DNA of 64,000 nucleotides, taken from the NCBI GenBank assembly GCA_030433215.1, contig JAUIMC010000013.1, positions 45,236-109,235 on the forward strand, read 5' to 3'. The notes below the pieces were generated by a model, which did not search any database, was not told the DNA's origin, and was given only the letters and a program-made list of their open reading frames with translations. This DNA comes from Alphaproteobacteria bacterium. GTDB lineage: Bacteria; Pseudomonadota; Alphaproteobacteria; Caulobacterales; Parvularculaceae. Of this stretch, positions 50,252 through 59,531 are shown piece after piece; the first letter of the stretch is position 1, and every line of letters starts with the position of its first letter. The translations under genes were made by a program, and so were the position numbers.

Positions 50252-52641
50252 AAATCAAAACGGCTGCGGATCAGCGCCGTCGTTTCCGGCGCAAGCTCAT
50301 AGCCGCCGAAGGTCTGATGTATGAGATTGAGATCGACGGCGCCGAGCGGTCCGGCGAAGAGACGGTAGCCGGCCTCGAAATCGAGACGGCGTCCCTCCGG
50401 CGCCAGCGATGCGCTAACCGGCGTGAAGATGAGCGTTTCCGTTGCCTGATCGAAGCCGGTGGGGAGCAGGAGATCAAGCGCGCCCGCCTCGATCTGCAAG
50501 GGCTGGCTGACGCCAAGCCATAAGGCGTCCGCATCGGAAAAGAGTTTCGCGCGGCTGATGGCGGCGGAGAACTGCGTCGTTTTCAGGGCCGGCGCCTCTT
50601 CGGCGAAGTCCCCGAAGCCAAAATCTTCGCCGAAGGTGAGGCCGGCCGCGAAACGCCCTTGCAGGCGCCAGAGCGGTGACGGCGACCAGGCGCCCTCGAT
50701 GGCGGCGTAGGCCGTCGCGGCGTCGGCGTCATTGCCGAAACGGGCGCCGAAGACGGCGCCTTTCTCACGGCGCAGCCCCTGTTCGAAACGCACCATCGCA
50801 TCGCCCAGCGCCAGGTTGAGGCCGCTGCGCATGACGAAGATTTCCGGCTTGTCGAGGGGCAAGCCTTCCGCCAGCAGGAGCCTTTCCGCTTCCGTGTCTC
50901 TGTCGCCGCCTTGCGTCATCAGGACGTCGACGCTCAGCTTGCGCGTGGCCTGAAAGCGCGTCAGCGCGGTGACGGCGTTTGTCCCGCGCGGCAGGAAGGC
51001 GTCGGAAAACGCGCTGTCGCTGAGGAACGGCGTCGCGTGGTTGGGGTTGGCCATGCGGTCGACGGAGGCGGGCGAAAAGCCTTGCGCCGTGACAAGATGC
51101 GCGCCGGCGATCTCGCCGGAAAGCGCAAAACCGAGCGTCTGGTCATACATGTCGGCGGCCATGTCCGCTGTCAGGTCGGCGTTTCGTCCGTAGGCGATCT
51201 GGTTGTCGAGCAGCGAATAGGCGGAGCGATCGCGTGATGTGAGGCGCATTTTCGCAGACCAGCCGGCGCCAAGACTCATGGCTGAATAGCGATGGTCGTC
51301 GAAGGGGCTGTAGCGGCCTTCAAGGTCGAAACGCGCCGGCCCGGTCCGGCTGACCAGCTTGTCAAGCGACAGGCGGAAATCGCGGTCATAGGAATCGAGC
51401 ACCACGATGTCGCCAAGTCCCGACAGAGATGATCCGTATGCGCCTGAAAGGGTTGCGCCGAGCGTGCCGGGGTCGACTTCAGATCCCGTGACGCTGGAAG
51501 TGGAGACGCCGCCGATCGGGCTCACCGCGGCGCCGACATTCAACAGCCCACGGCCGTAAATGGGGTCCGTGCCGGGGGCGCCGAGATCGGTGGCGGAGCT
51601 GAGGAGAATGTCGACGGCTTCCTCGGCGGTCAGGCTCGGCCAGAGCGAGCGGATCAGTGCAACCGCGCCTGAAATCACCGGCGTCGCTGCGCTGGTGCCT
51701 GAAAAGTCGCGGGTCTGTCCCGCCGCCGCGCCGGGAAAGACGCCCTGCAAAAACTCGCCGGGCGCGACCAGGTAAATGTCGGCGCCTTCGCCGGCGCGGT
51801 TGGAAAAGCCCGAGATGCCGTTCGAGGAATTGACGGAGCCGGCGATGATCGCCGCCGGCGCGCCGGGGACGTCAAACGCGCCAAGCGCGGAGTCGTCGGG
51901 GTCGGCGTCGCCGTCATTGCCGGCTGCAAGTACGGTGACGACGTCGTTGTCTTTCAGGAATTGGATGATGTTGCGGAAGTCGTTGCGCGCGGTCGGTTCG
52001 TTCGATCCGAAAGACATGTTCACGACATCAGCGCCGATATCCGCCGAGCGGTCGATGGCCTCGGAAATCGCCGCGCCGAGAAGCGACAACTCGTCGTCGC
52101 CCTCGTCGTCCACGCGGAAAACGAGAAGCGTCGCTTCGGGGGCGACGCCATGGGTCCCCACATCGTTTTTCGCCGCGCCGATAATGCTGGCGACGGGCGT
52201 GCCGTGGTCGTCCGCGTCTTCGAGGCTCGGTCCGCCCGGCCGCTCATTGCCCGGCGAGACTACGCCGGCGATGACGAGATCGGCGCTTTGCGGATGGATG
52301 CGCCCGGAAAATTCCGGGTGGTTGGTGTCGATGCCGGTGTCGATGATGGAAATGACGGCGCCGCCGCCGAGCGCGCCTTCTTCATAGGCGGGGATGACAT
52401 TGATCTGCTCAAGGGCGGGCTGGCGCTGATATTCCTCGGTGTCGAAATTTTCCACGGCCGGGGGCGGCGGTGGCGGAGGCGGGGCTGGGGCCGGGGGCTG
52501 CATGGGCGCGGCGGCGCCGCCGCCGCCGCTGGAGCAGGCGCTGAGGCCGAACCCGGCGAGGGCCGGCAGGATCAGAAAGAAAGCTCTGGAAAACAACACA
52601 AAACCTCTGTTTCTCCGACCCTTCTGGGGGTGCGGCGCCAT
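50248..52641 (-). CDS. Lipoprotein-type subtilisin autotransporter (S8 protease, NalP/SphB1-like)
   Basis: 797 aa from the ATG at 52641. A lipobox-type signal (FGLSAC, C36) is followed by a proline-rich linker, then the S8 domain with D101 in IIDTGID, H146 in DDHGTPVAS and S317 in SGTSAATPV. A C-terminal beta-barrel of about 280 residues ends in Phe (RSRFDF), as autotransporters do. NalP and SphB1 share this lipidated layout, which keeps the protease at the surface and allows it to release other surface proteins. A longer start at 52731 is possible; neither start has a good ribosome site. It overlaps the epimerase stop by four bases. Confidence 0.9.
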   Translation of the reverse strand: MAPHPQKGRRNRGFVLFSRAFFLILPALAGFGLSACSSGGGGAAAPMQPPAPAPPPPPPPPAVENFDTEEYQRQPALEQINVIPAYEEGALGGGAVISIIDTGIDTNHPEFSGRIHPQSADLVIAGVVSPGNERPGGPSLEDADDHGTPVASIIGAAKNDVGTHGVAPEATLLVFRVDDEGDDELSLLGAAISEAIDRSADIGADVVNMSFGSNEPTARNDFRNIIQFLKDNDVVTVLAAGNDGDADPDDSALGAFDVPGAPAAIIAGSVNSSNGISGFSNRAGEGADIYLVAPGEFLQGVFPGAAAGQTRDFSGTSAATPVISGAVALIRSLWPSLTAEEAVDILLSSATDLGAPGTDPIYGRGLLNVGAAVSPIGGVSTSSVTGSEVDPGTLGATLSGAYGSSLSGLGDIVVLDSYDRDFRLSLDKLVSRTGPARFDLEGRYSPFDDHRYSAMSLGAGWSAKMRLTSRDRSAYSLLDNQIAYGRNADLTADMAADMYDQTLGFALSGEIAGAHLVTAQGFSPASVDRMANPNHATPFLSDSAFSDAFLPRGTNAVTALTRFQATRKLSVDVLMTQGGDRDTEAERLLLAEGLPLDKPEIFVMRSGLNLALGDAMVRFEQGLRREKGAVFGARFGNDADAATAYAAIEGAWSPSPLWRLQGRFAAGLTFGEDFGFGDFAEEAPALKTTQFSAAISRAKLFSDADALWLGVSQPLQIEAGALDLLLPTGFDQATETLIFTPVSASLAPEGRRLDFEAGYRLFAGPLGAVDLNLIHQTFGGYELAPETTALIRSRFDF

Positions 52642-52807
52642 TATACGCCGGCTTTTATGGCAAATCGTAAATGCCGGGGCGCGGGTTTTCCGCTTGAGGA
52701 GGCGAGTGGACAACCCCCATTTGGGCGTCATAGGTTGCGCTGCGCCGCGACAGGTTTATACCCGGCGAAAACAGGCGCTTACAGTTTACAAAATATGAAG
52801 GTCCGGC

Positions 52808-53020
52808 ATGTCCAACGATCCTGAACGCATCACCATTCTCGCCCGCGAATTCACGGCGGCGGCGCTTGAGTTCCATCGCGGCAAGATGGCTGAAAAAGGC
52901 TATCGCATGGAAGGCTCGATCACGCCGCGCGTCTTCAAGATGATCGAGGGCATGGACGCGGCGAAAGACATGTTCGACGGCGAGCCGCTCTTCGCCGTCA
53001 CTTTCGTCAAGAAAGACTAG
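52808..53020 (+). CDS. Small conserved hypothetical protein
   Basis: 70 aa, family not recognised. It is mostly helical and charged (ERITILAREFTAAALEFHRGKMAEKGY) with an ITPRVFKMIEG segment and a short hydrophobic end (EPLFAVTFVKKD). No signal peptide or membrane helix. AAGG lies before the ATG. Coding character agrees with neighbours. It is 51 bp upstream of the symporter and on the same strand, so it may share that transcript. Confidence 0.6.
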   Translation: MSNDPERITILAREFTAAALEFHRGKMAEKGYRMEGSITPRVFKMIEGMDAAKDMFDGEPLFAVTFVKKD

Positions 53021-53070
53021 CCTTTATTGGGAAATTCGACATGCAGGCCGGTCTTCGCTAGACAGGCTGC

Positions 53071-54516
53071 ATGATCGAATGGCTTAACGCCCTGCTCTGG
53101 GGCAAGGTTCTCATCTTCGTCCTCATCCCCGTCGGGTTGTGGTTCACCTTTCGCTCCCGTTTCGTGCAGGCCCGTCATTTCGCGGAAATGTTCGCGATTT
53201 TCGGGCAGGCCTTCCAGCACAAAACCGATCATCCATCCTCGTTTCAGGCGCTCGCGCTTTCCGTGGCGGGTCGTGTCGGCGCGGGCAATATCGCCGGCGT
53301 CGCCGTTGCGATCACGCTCGGCGGGCCCGGGGCCGTTTTCTGGATGTGGCTTGTGGGGCTCGTCGGCATGGCCACGAGCTTTTTCGAATGTTCGCTCGCC
53401 CAGCTTTTCAAGCGCCGCGAGCCGTCCGGCGAGTTTCGCGGCGGTCCGGCTTTTTACATTCAGCACGGATTGAAGAAGCGATTGGGACCGGTCGCGCCGG
53501 TGCTCGCGGGGATTTACTCCGTCCTCTTGCTCGTCGCTTTCGGCTTCGCGTTCAACATCCTGCAAAGCTATGCGGTGTCGACGTCTGTCAGCGGCGCCTT
53601 CGGGATTGATCCGCGCATTGTCGGCGTCGTCCTGGCGGTGTTCGTGGGGCTCGTGATTTTCGGCGGCGTCAAGCGCATTACGAGCGTCGTCGAATTCGTC
53701 GTGCCGGTGATGGCGGCGAGCTATATTCTTCTCGTCCTGTTTATCCTGGCGACGCGCATCGCGGACGTGCCGCAGGCGCTGTTGCTGATTGTTGAAAGCG
53801 CTTTCGGTCTGAACGAAGCCGTTGCCGGCGGCGTCGGCGCGGCGCTGGCGCAGGGCATTCGCCGCGGGCTGTTCTCCAACGAAGCGGGGCTCGGCTCGGC
53901 GCCCAATGTCGCCGCCGTGGCTTACGTGCCCCATCCCGCGCAACAGGGTGTGGTGCAGGCGTTTTCCGTCTTCATCGACACGCTCATCATCTGCACCTGC
54001 ACGGCGTCGATTATCCTTCTTTCCGGCGTCGATATTTCCAATCCGGATATCGACGGCGTCATTCTCACCCAGACGGCGCTGGCGGCGCATGTGGGCGGTT
54101 GGGCGGACGAATTCGTGGCGACGGCGCTTTTACTCTTCGTCTTCTCGTCGATCATGTATAATTATTTTCTGGGCGAGAATGCGCTCGACTTTTTCACCCA
54201 TGAAAACCGCCTCGTCTTCACGCTCTTCCGCATTGCGACGCTCGGCTTCGTCATTGTCGGCGCCAATCTCGACTTAAGCGCGGCTTTCGGGTTTGCAGAC
54301 GCGGCCATGGGGCTTCTGGCGCTCGTCAATCTCTTCGCGCTGGTGCTGCTCTTTCCCATCGGCCTGCGCGTCATGCGCGATTTTGACGGACAACGCAAAA
54401 AGGGCCTGACGCCGGTCTTCGATCCGGCGGATTATTCCGATCTCGATATCGATGAGGCGGCCTGGAGGCTGGAGCCTGAAGACGCCGCGCGTCTTGAGCA
54501 AAAAAGAGGCGCCTAA
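53071..54516 (+). CDS. Alanine/glycine:cation symporter family protein (AGCS)
   Basis: 481 aa with about eleven hydrophobic helices. GRVGAGNIAGVAVAITLGGPGAVFWMW is the AGCS signature, and the later GIRRGLFSNEAGLGSAPNVAAVA confirms it. It imports alanine or glycine with sodium or protons. The polar tail after the last helix (DPADYSDLDIDEAAW) is cytoplasmic. The stop overlaps the convergent amidase gene's stop by four bases. Confidence 0.94.
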   Translation: MIEWLNALLWGKVLIFVLIPVGLWFTFRSRFVQARHFAEMFAIFGQAFQHKTDHPSSFQALALSVAGRVGAGNIAGVAVAITLGGPGAVFWMWLVGLVGMATSFFECSLAQLFKRREPSGEFRGGPAFYIQHGLKKRLGPVAPVLAGIYSVLLLVAFGFAFNILQSYAVSTSVSGAFGIDPRIVGVVLAVFVGLVIFGGVKRITSVVEFVVPVMAASYILLVLFILATRIADVPQALLLIVESAFGLNEAVAGGVGAALAQGIRRGLFSNEAGLGSAPNVAAVAYVPHPAQQGVVQAFSVFIDTLIICTCTASIILLSGVDISNPDIDGVILTQTALAAHVGGWADEFVATALLLFVFSSIMYNYFLGENALDFFTHENRLVFTLFRIATLGFVIVGANLDLSAAFGFADAAMGLLALVNLFALVLLFPIGLRVMRDFDGQRKKGLTPVFDPADYSDLDIDEAAWRLEPEDAARLEQKRGA

Positions 54517-55364
54517 CGCCCGCCTGTGAGGCGTCCGTAAAGCTCCGGCCGGCGGTCGCGGAAAAAGCCCCAGCTCGCCCGGTGCTCGTCGACTTCATCG
54601 AGATCGACGGTGGCCGCGGCAAAGCCTTCCGCGTCGCGCGCCATGTCGGCGATGAAGTCGCCGCCGTCGTCGACAATGAAAGACGAGCCGTAAAAGATCT
54701 GCCCGTCTTCGTCGCCGATGCGGTTTGCGGCCGCGACGGGAACGACGTTCGAGACTGCATGGCCGGTCATGGCGCGCCGCCAGCGGCTTTGCGTGTCGAG
54801 AGACGGGTTCTCCGGTTCAGAGCCGATGGCGGTCGGATAGAACAGCACCTCCGCGCCCATGAGCATCATGGCGCGCGCAGCCTCCGGGAACCACTGGTCC
54901 CAGCAGATGCCGACGCCGATGCGGCCGACCTTCGTGTCCCAGACCTTGAAGCCGGTATCGCCGGGACGGAAATAGAATTTCTCTTCATAACCGGGTCCGT
55001 CGGGGATGTGGCTCTTGCGGTAAAGGCCGAGGATTTCGCCGTCGGCGTCGACGGTGACGAGGCTGTTGTAATATTCCTGGCCGTCGCGCTCGAAGATCGA
55101 CAAGGGCAGGACGACGCCGAGCTCTTTCGCCAGCGGGGCCAGCGCCGTCACCACAGGATGGTCTTTCCACGGATAAGCCGTCTGGAAATGAACGGTGTCC
55201 TCGGTCTTGCAGAAATAGGGGCCCTGAAAAAGCTCGGGCGGCAGGATCACCTGCGCGCCGTCTTTCGCCGCTTCGCGCGTCAGCTTTTCCACGGTCGCGA
55301 TATTCGCGGTCATGTCGTCGCCGAAGGCGGCTTGCAGGACGGCGAGGCGGAGCGTGCGGGCCAT
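54513..55364 (-). CDS. aguB: N-carbamoylputrescine amidase-like nitrilase-family hydrolase
   Basis: 283 aa. The nitrilase Glu-Lys-Cys triad is intact: E44 in LPPELFQGPYF, K117 in YRKSHIPDG and C154 in GICWDQWFPEAAR. The PYF and RKSHIPDGPGYEEKFYF stretches match AguB, which hydrolyses N-carbamoylputrescine to putrescine in polyamine synthesis. The partner agmatine deiminase gene (aguA) is not in the window, so the exact substrate is likely but not certain. Confidence 0.88.
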   Translation of the reverse strand: MARTLRLAVLQAAFGDDMTANIATVEKLTREAAKDGAQVILPPELFQGPYFCKTEDTVHFQTAYPWKDHPVVTALAPLAKELGVVLPLSIFERDGQEYYNSLVTVDADGEILGLYRKSHIPDGPGYEEKFYFRPGDTGFKVWDTKVGRIGVGICWDQWFPEAARAMMLMGAEVLFYPTAIGSEPENPSLDTQSRWRRAMTGHAVSNVVPVAAANRIGDEDGQIFYGSSFIVDDGGDFIADMARDAEGFAAATVDLDEVDEHRASWGFFRDRRPELYGRLTGGR

Positions 55365-55490
55365 AGGGGGTCTCCTCGGTCATCTCCTGTTCGGAGCGCT
55401 TGACGGCATAACGGCGCGGCGGTGATGGTGCAACAACGCCGGACCGGCAACAGGCGAGCGCAAATAGGTTAGGGCACGGGGAAATTCAAT

Positions 55491-56150
55491 ATGGCGGCGC
55501 TTGAAATCTACTGGTCTTTCCGCAGCCCCTATTCCTATCTCGCCATCGGCCGGCTCTGCGCTATCGCCCGCGCGTATGACGTGGAAACGCATTTCCGGCC
55601 GGTGCGCCCGCTCGCCATGCGCGAACCCGATTTCTTCGAGCGCGGGCGAAAGCAGTTCCTGCCTTATCTCATGCGCGATTTTCCGCGTGAGGCGGAGCGT
55701 CTGGGCCTTGCTTTCGGTCTGCCGCAGCCCGATCCCATCGACATGGATATGGCGACGGGCAAGGTCGCAGCCGAACAGCCCCTCATGGATCGCCTGATGG
55801 CGCTCGGGATCGCCGCTTGCGAGGAAGGCAAGGGGCTCGATTTCGCCAGGGCGGTCTCGACGCGCGTGTGGACCGGCGGGGCGTGGTCGGACGACGCGTC
55901 GCTTTCGGAAGCCGCGTCCGAAGCGGGGCTCGACCTCGCGGCGCTCGAGGCGTGGGCGCGCGCGAACAAGGAGAAAGTCTCCGCCACAATTGAAGCGAAC
56001 GAGGCCGCGCAACTCCTTCATCACTGGGGTGTTCCCCTCATGGTGCTCGACGGCGAGCCGTTTTTCGGGCAAGACCGGATCGATTCTCTTGTCTGGCGGC
56101 TCGATCAGCTTGGTCTGAAACGCGCAGATCGCGCGGGACGCCCGGACTAG
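55491..56150 (+). CDS. DsbA-fold isomerase, 2-hydroxychromene-2-carboxylate isomerase-like
   Basis: 219 aa. YWSFRSPYSYLAIGRL at the start is the glutathione/substrate-binding SPYS motif of the HCCA isomerase group of the thioredoxin/DsbA superfamily (the CxxC of DsbA is replaced by S-P-Y-S), and GVPLMVLDGEPFFGQDRIDSLVWRL near the end is the cis-proline region. These use glutathione to isomerise or conjugate aromatic compounds. There are no other aromatic-degradation genes nearby, so the natural substrate is open. It stands alone, 126 bp from the amidase gene. Confidence 0.85.
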   Translation: MAALEIYWSFRSPYSYLAIGRLCAIARAYDVETHFRPVRPLAMREPDFFERGRKQFLPYLMRDFPREAERLGLAFGLPQPDPIDMDMATGKVAAEQPLMDRLMALGIAACEEGKGLDFARAVSTRVWTGGAWSDDASLSEAASEAGLDLAALEAWARANKEKVSATIEANEAAQLLHHWGVPLMVLDGEPFFGQDRIDSLVWRLDQLGLKRADRAGRPD

Positions 56151-56179
56151 TCTTTTCAACTCTCGAGAGGAGGGGAGCC

Positions 56180-56482
56180 ATGAAAAAGATCAGCCTCTTG
56201 CTTGCGGGCCTCACGTTTGCTGCCTGCGCCACCCTGTCGCCGCGCGTGCGCATCGAAAACCGCTTTGTCGAGTTGGGTCTGTCGGAGAACAAGGCTGAAT
56301 GCATGGCGCACGAGCTGGACGACCGGCTCGACCGGGACGATATGGCCGCGGTTGCGGATTTCGTCGGCGATCTGAATGCGGCGGGAAGCGCCGGCGCGGT
56401 TCTCGATGCGATGCTCGGCATAGACAACGCCCGGGCCGCCGGCGCCATCGGCGCGGCCGGGGTCGCCTGCGCTTTCGAATAG
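56180..56482 (+). CDS. Small putative lipoprotein of unknown function
   Basis: 100 aa. A lipobox-type signal LAGLTFAAC (C16) is followed by a soluble helical part (FVELGLSENKAECMAHELDDRL...) and a Gly/Ala-rich end. Strong ribosome site GAGGAGGGGAG. No family recognised. It lies 29 bp after the isomerase and 16 bp before the serine hydrolase on the same strand, probably one transcript. Confidence 0.65.
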   Translation: MKKISLLLAGLTFAACATLSPRVRIENRFVELGLSENKAECMAHELDDRLDRDDMAAVADFVGDLNAAGSAGAVLDAMLGIDNARAAGAIGAAGVACAFE

Positions 56483-56498
56483 CCGGACAGGGACTATC

Positions 56499-57617
56499 AT
56501 GACGTCAGCCGGGTTTTTGAGCGACGGCTTTTCCGCCGTCGGCGATGCGTTCGAAAAGAATTTCGAGGAAGGGCTTGAACTCGGCGCCGCTTTCGCCGTC
56601 GTTAGAGGCGGTGAAACGCTCGTCGATATTCGCGGCGGATTTTCCGACAAGGCGAAGGAAACGCCGTGGACGGAAGATACCATTGCCTGCATCTATTCCA
56701 GCGGCAAGGCGGTGCTGAGCTTCCTGATGGCGCGCGCTGTCTCGGACGGGCGCCTCGATTACGACGCGCCGGTGGCGCAATACTGGCCGGACTTCGGGGC
56801 TGCGGGAAAAGAAGACATTACGGTTGCGCAGATGCTGTCGCATCAGGCGGGGCTGTGCGGCTTTCCGGATGAAATGCCGCCGGAAACCTGGCTCGACTGG
56901 GACGCGATCTGCGCGAAACTTGCCGCCATGGCGCCGCTCTGGACGCCGGGAAGCGCCAATGGCTATCACCCGCAAACGGTCGGCTTTATCGCCGGAGAGC
57001 TGTTGCGCCGGGTGACTGGAAAATCCGTCGGCGAGGCTATTACCGGGCTTTCCGGGGCCCACGGTCTCAATCTTTATTGCGGCATGGGCGAAGCGGAGGC
57101 GGCGCGCGCCGCCTATATGCCAAAGCCGCCCAAGGCCCCGGATCTCGGGCCCATGAATGAGTTCAAACAGGCGGCGTTTCTGAAGCCCTGGTCGGCGCCG
57201 GCGAAAGTCAGCCGCGAAGACTGGATGGGGGCGGAGCTTCCCGCTTCGAACATGCACGCCGACGCTCTGTCGCTGGCGAAAGTCACGCATCCCCTCGCCA
57301 ATGGCGGCCTTGATGTCGCCGGCCAAAGCGTGCTTTCCGAAGAGACAATCGACGCTGCGCTCAAAGAACGCATTCGCGGCGACGATCTCGTTCTGCCGTT
57401 TCACCTGTCATGGGCGGCGGGCCTCATGCGCAACATCAACCGCCATTTCGGGCCCAATGAAAACGCGTTCGGGCATGCGGGCTTCGGCGGGTCCTGTGTC
57501 GTTGTCGATCCGGAAAACAATCTCACCGCCGCCTATGTGATGAACAAGATGTCGCCGCATCTCGTGGGCGATCCGCGCGCGGTGAGATTGCTCGATGCGC
57601 TCTATGATTGTCTTTGA
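56499..57617 (+). CDS. Serine hydrolase of the beta-lactamase/EstB family
   Basis: 372 aa. The SxxK motif is S67-S-G-K70 in CIYSSGKAVLSFLMARA, the second is Y-H-P-Q in ANGYHPQTVGFI, and the third is GHAGFGGSCVVVDPENNLTAAYVMNKM, as in class C-like esterases (beta-lactamase domain, EstB/PBP-related). These are usually esterases rather than antibiotic-inactivating enzymes. There is no signal peptide, so it is probably cytoplasmic. It abuts the next convergent gene with no gap. Confidence 0.86.
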   Translation: MTSAGFLSDGFSAVGDAFEKNFEEGLELGAAFAVVRGGETLVDIRGGFSDKAKETPWTEDTIACIYSSGKAVLSFLMARAVSDGRLDYDAPVAQYWPDFGAAGKEDITVAQMLSHQAGLCGFPDEMPPETWLDWDAICAKLAAMAPLWTPGSANGYHPQTVGFIAGELLRRVTGKSVGEAITGLSGAHGLNLYCGMGEAEAARAAYMPKPPKAPDLGPMNEFKQAAFLKPWSAPAKVSREDWMGAELPASNMHADALSLAKVTHPLANGGLDVAGQSVLSEETIDAALKERIRGDDLVLPFHLSWAAGLMRNINRHFGPNENAFGHAGFGGSCVVVDPENNLTAAYVMNKMSPHLVGDPRAVRLLDALYDCL

Positions 57618-57905
57618 TTAAAAATTGAGACGAAGATCGAGGCTGACGAAAGCCGGCTGGGGATAGCCCGGCATGACTTTCGCCATGGTCTCGCAGTCGT
57701 CGAGATGCGCCCGCCGCAAGGGCGTGTCAGCGCGAGCCCGCCGCGTCACGGCGAGCATTTCCACCTTGCGGTCAGCCAGTCTGAAACTCGTGACCGGGCG
57801 GGGTTTTGCGTTGAATGACGCCTGGTGGACAAGCCTGTCTCCGGCCGCAGCCGGCGTCGCCCAGATCACGAATATCACGGTCAAAATCGTAAGAATTGCG
57901 CCCAT
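57618..57905 (-). CDS. Small secreted protein of unknown function
   Basis: 95 aa. Signal peptide (ILTILTVIFVIWATPAAAGD), then a mature part of about 75 residues with a single Cys. No family recognised. The ATG at 57905 is preferred over a GTG at 57917 because GGAGG lies five bases before it. It abuts the stop of the serine hydrolase gene. Confidence 0.5.
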   Translation of the reverse strand: MGAILTILTVIFVIWATPAAAGDRLVHQASFNAKPRPVTSFRLADRKVEMLAVTRRARADTPLRRAHLDDCETMAKVMPGYPQPAFVSLDLRLNF

Positions 57906-58017
57906 CTTCGCCTCCACATCACCTCATTGTGAGGGAAAGCGTGGCAGGCGCGGATGACCGAAAAATTAGGCGAGCGGGCGGATTTTATCTCAAAGCCCGA
58001 GGGGAAACTCGCTTAAA

Positions 58018-58986
58018 TTAAATTGAAAAGCGGCGCATCAGCCAGTCGAGCATCAGCGCGTTCGCCTCGTCCGGTTTCTCCCACATCATCCAATGCCCGC
58101 AGTCTTCGATGACATGTTTTTCGAGATCGGGAATGAGCGCCTCCATGCCGTCCGCGGTTTCAGGCGGCAGGAACATGTCGAGATCGGCGCCGACCCATAA
58201 AGACGGCGCGGTGACGCTTTCGTTGCGTCCTTCCATGGCGCGCCAGTTTGAATCGATATTGCGATAGAGATTGACGCCGCCGTGAAAGCCGCTGCGCTTG
58301 TAAGCCTCCACATAGACTTGAAGGTCATCTTCCGAAATCAGCAGGCCTTTTTCCGGCGGCGGCGGCCCGTCTCGAAATCGTCCGGGCAGGTCGTAAATCT
58401 GCGGCATGAGATCGGGCCAGCGCTCGCGCGGCGCCGGGGCGCGGAACATCAGGCGGAAAAATCGCTCGGGGTCCGTTTCGAAAAGCCGCTCCGGCGCATC
58501 GCGCTTTTGAAACTGCACGATGTAGTGGTTCGGGCCGAAGCGCTTTTCGATGATCGCGAGCGGCGGGGCCGGCGGGCGCGGGTGCAAGGGCGTGCACAGC
58601 CCGATAATCCCTGCGACCCGGTCGGGATGAAGCTGGCCCATGGCCCAGACGAGGGCCCCGCCCCAGTCATGACCGCAGAAAATCGCCTTTCCGATCCCCA
58701 GCGCGTCCATCAGGGCGCAGAAATCGCCGGTCATGCGGGCTGTGTCGTAGAGCGCCGGGTCCGGCGGCGCATCGGAGCGGCCGAAGCCCTTGAGGTCGAG
58801 AGCGAGGGCGTGAAAGCCCGCTTCCGCGAAAGCGCCAAGCTGGTTTTTCCAGGCATAGGCGATTTCCGGCCAGCCATGGACGAAGAGAACCGGCGGGCGC
58901 CGGCGGTTCGGATCGCCATCCGCCTCGTAGACGGCGAGCGCAACGCCGCCTGCGTCGATCATGGTCGGGCCGGGGAAATCCGTCAT
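58018..58986 (-). CDS. Alpha/beta hydrolase, epoxide hydrolase-like
   Basis: 322 aa. The oxyanion motif VHGWPEIAYAWKNQL, the nucleophile elbow GHDWGGALVW with D107 (Asp, not Ser), and the C-terminal His in EDCGHWMMWEKPDE fit the epoxide hydrolase/haloalkane dehalogenase branch. GFGRSDAP is the usual early loop. Two lid Tyr residues expected for epoxide hydrolases are probably in the YIVQFQ and VYVEAYKRSG segments. The true substrate is unknown. It is divergent from the thioesterase gene across 116 bp. Confidence 0.88.
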   Translation of the reverse strand: MTDFPGPTMIDAGGVALAVYEADGDPNRRRPPVLFVHGWPEIAYAWKNQLGAFAEAGFHALALDLKGFGRSDAPPDPALYDTARMTGDFCALMDALGIGKAIFCGHDWGGALVWAMGQLHPDRVAGIIGLCTPLHPRPPAPPLAIIEKRFGPNHYIVQFQKRDAPERLFETDPERFFRLMFRAPAPRERWPDLMPQIYDLPGRFRDGPPPPEKGLLISEDDLQVYVEAYKRSGFHGGVNLYRNIDSNWRAMEGRNESVTAPSLWVGADLDMFLPPETADGMEALIPDLEKHVIEDCGHWMMWEKPDEANALMLDWLMRRFSI

Positions 58987-59102
58987 GGTCGAAATCTCGC
59001 CGTCCTGGGCCCCGTGCGCAAGAGGCCTTCACAGCCTGCTCTTGGGCGCATGCCTGCACGCAAGCGTTTTGGAATGCGCCGCAATAGGCTAAGTAGAAAG
59101 GC

Positions 59103-59531
59103 ATGAGCAAGACCGAGGGCAAGACCGAAATCCGCCGCGCCCCGCAGGGCTGGACGCTGCAATCTCACGGCGACACCTTCAGCGCACGCGCCGGCCCTTT
59201 TTATTTCAGAGAGGAGGGCGGCGCTGCCGGCGTCGGTTTTTTCTCTGAACCTCATCACGCCAATCTTGGCGGCATGGTGCATGGCGGCGCGCTGTTGACG
59301 CTCGCTGATATGGCGCTGTGGGATATTTGCCGGCGCGAGGTCGGGCTGTTTCGCGGCGTCACCGTCACGCTGAATTCGGAATTTGTCGGGCCGGGGCCGG
59401 TGGGCGCGTTCATTGAGGCGACGGGCGAGATGACCAAGGCGGGCCGCAAGCTGATGTTTGCGCGCGGAACAATCAGCGCCAAGGGCGATGTGCTTATGAG
59501 CTTTTCGGGTACGCTGAAACGGGTGGGCTAG
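59103..59531 (+). CDS. PaaI-family hotdog thioesterase
   Basis: 142 aa, single hotdog domain. ANLGGMVHGGALLTLADMALW is the HGG-x3-L-x-D active-site pattern of PaaI/YbgC-like thioesterases. It hydrolyses acyl-CoA thioesters, likely aromatic or medium chain. The 3' end overlaps the end of the convergent rarD gene by 38 bp, an unusually long overlap for this window. Confidence 0.88.
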   Translation: MSKTEGKTEIRRAPQGWTLQSHGDTFSARAGPFYFREEGGAAGVGFFSEPHHANLGGMVHGGALLTLADMALWDICRREVGLFRGVTVTLNSEFVGPGPVGAFIEATGEMTKAGRKLMFARGTISAKGDVLMSFSGTLKRVG

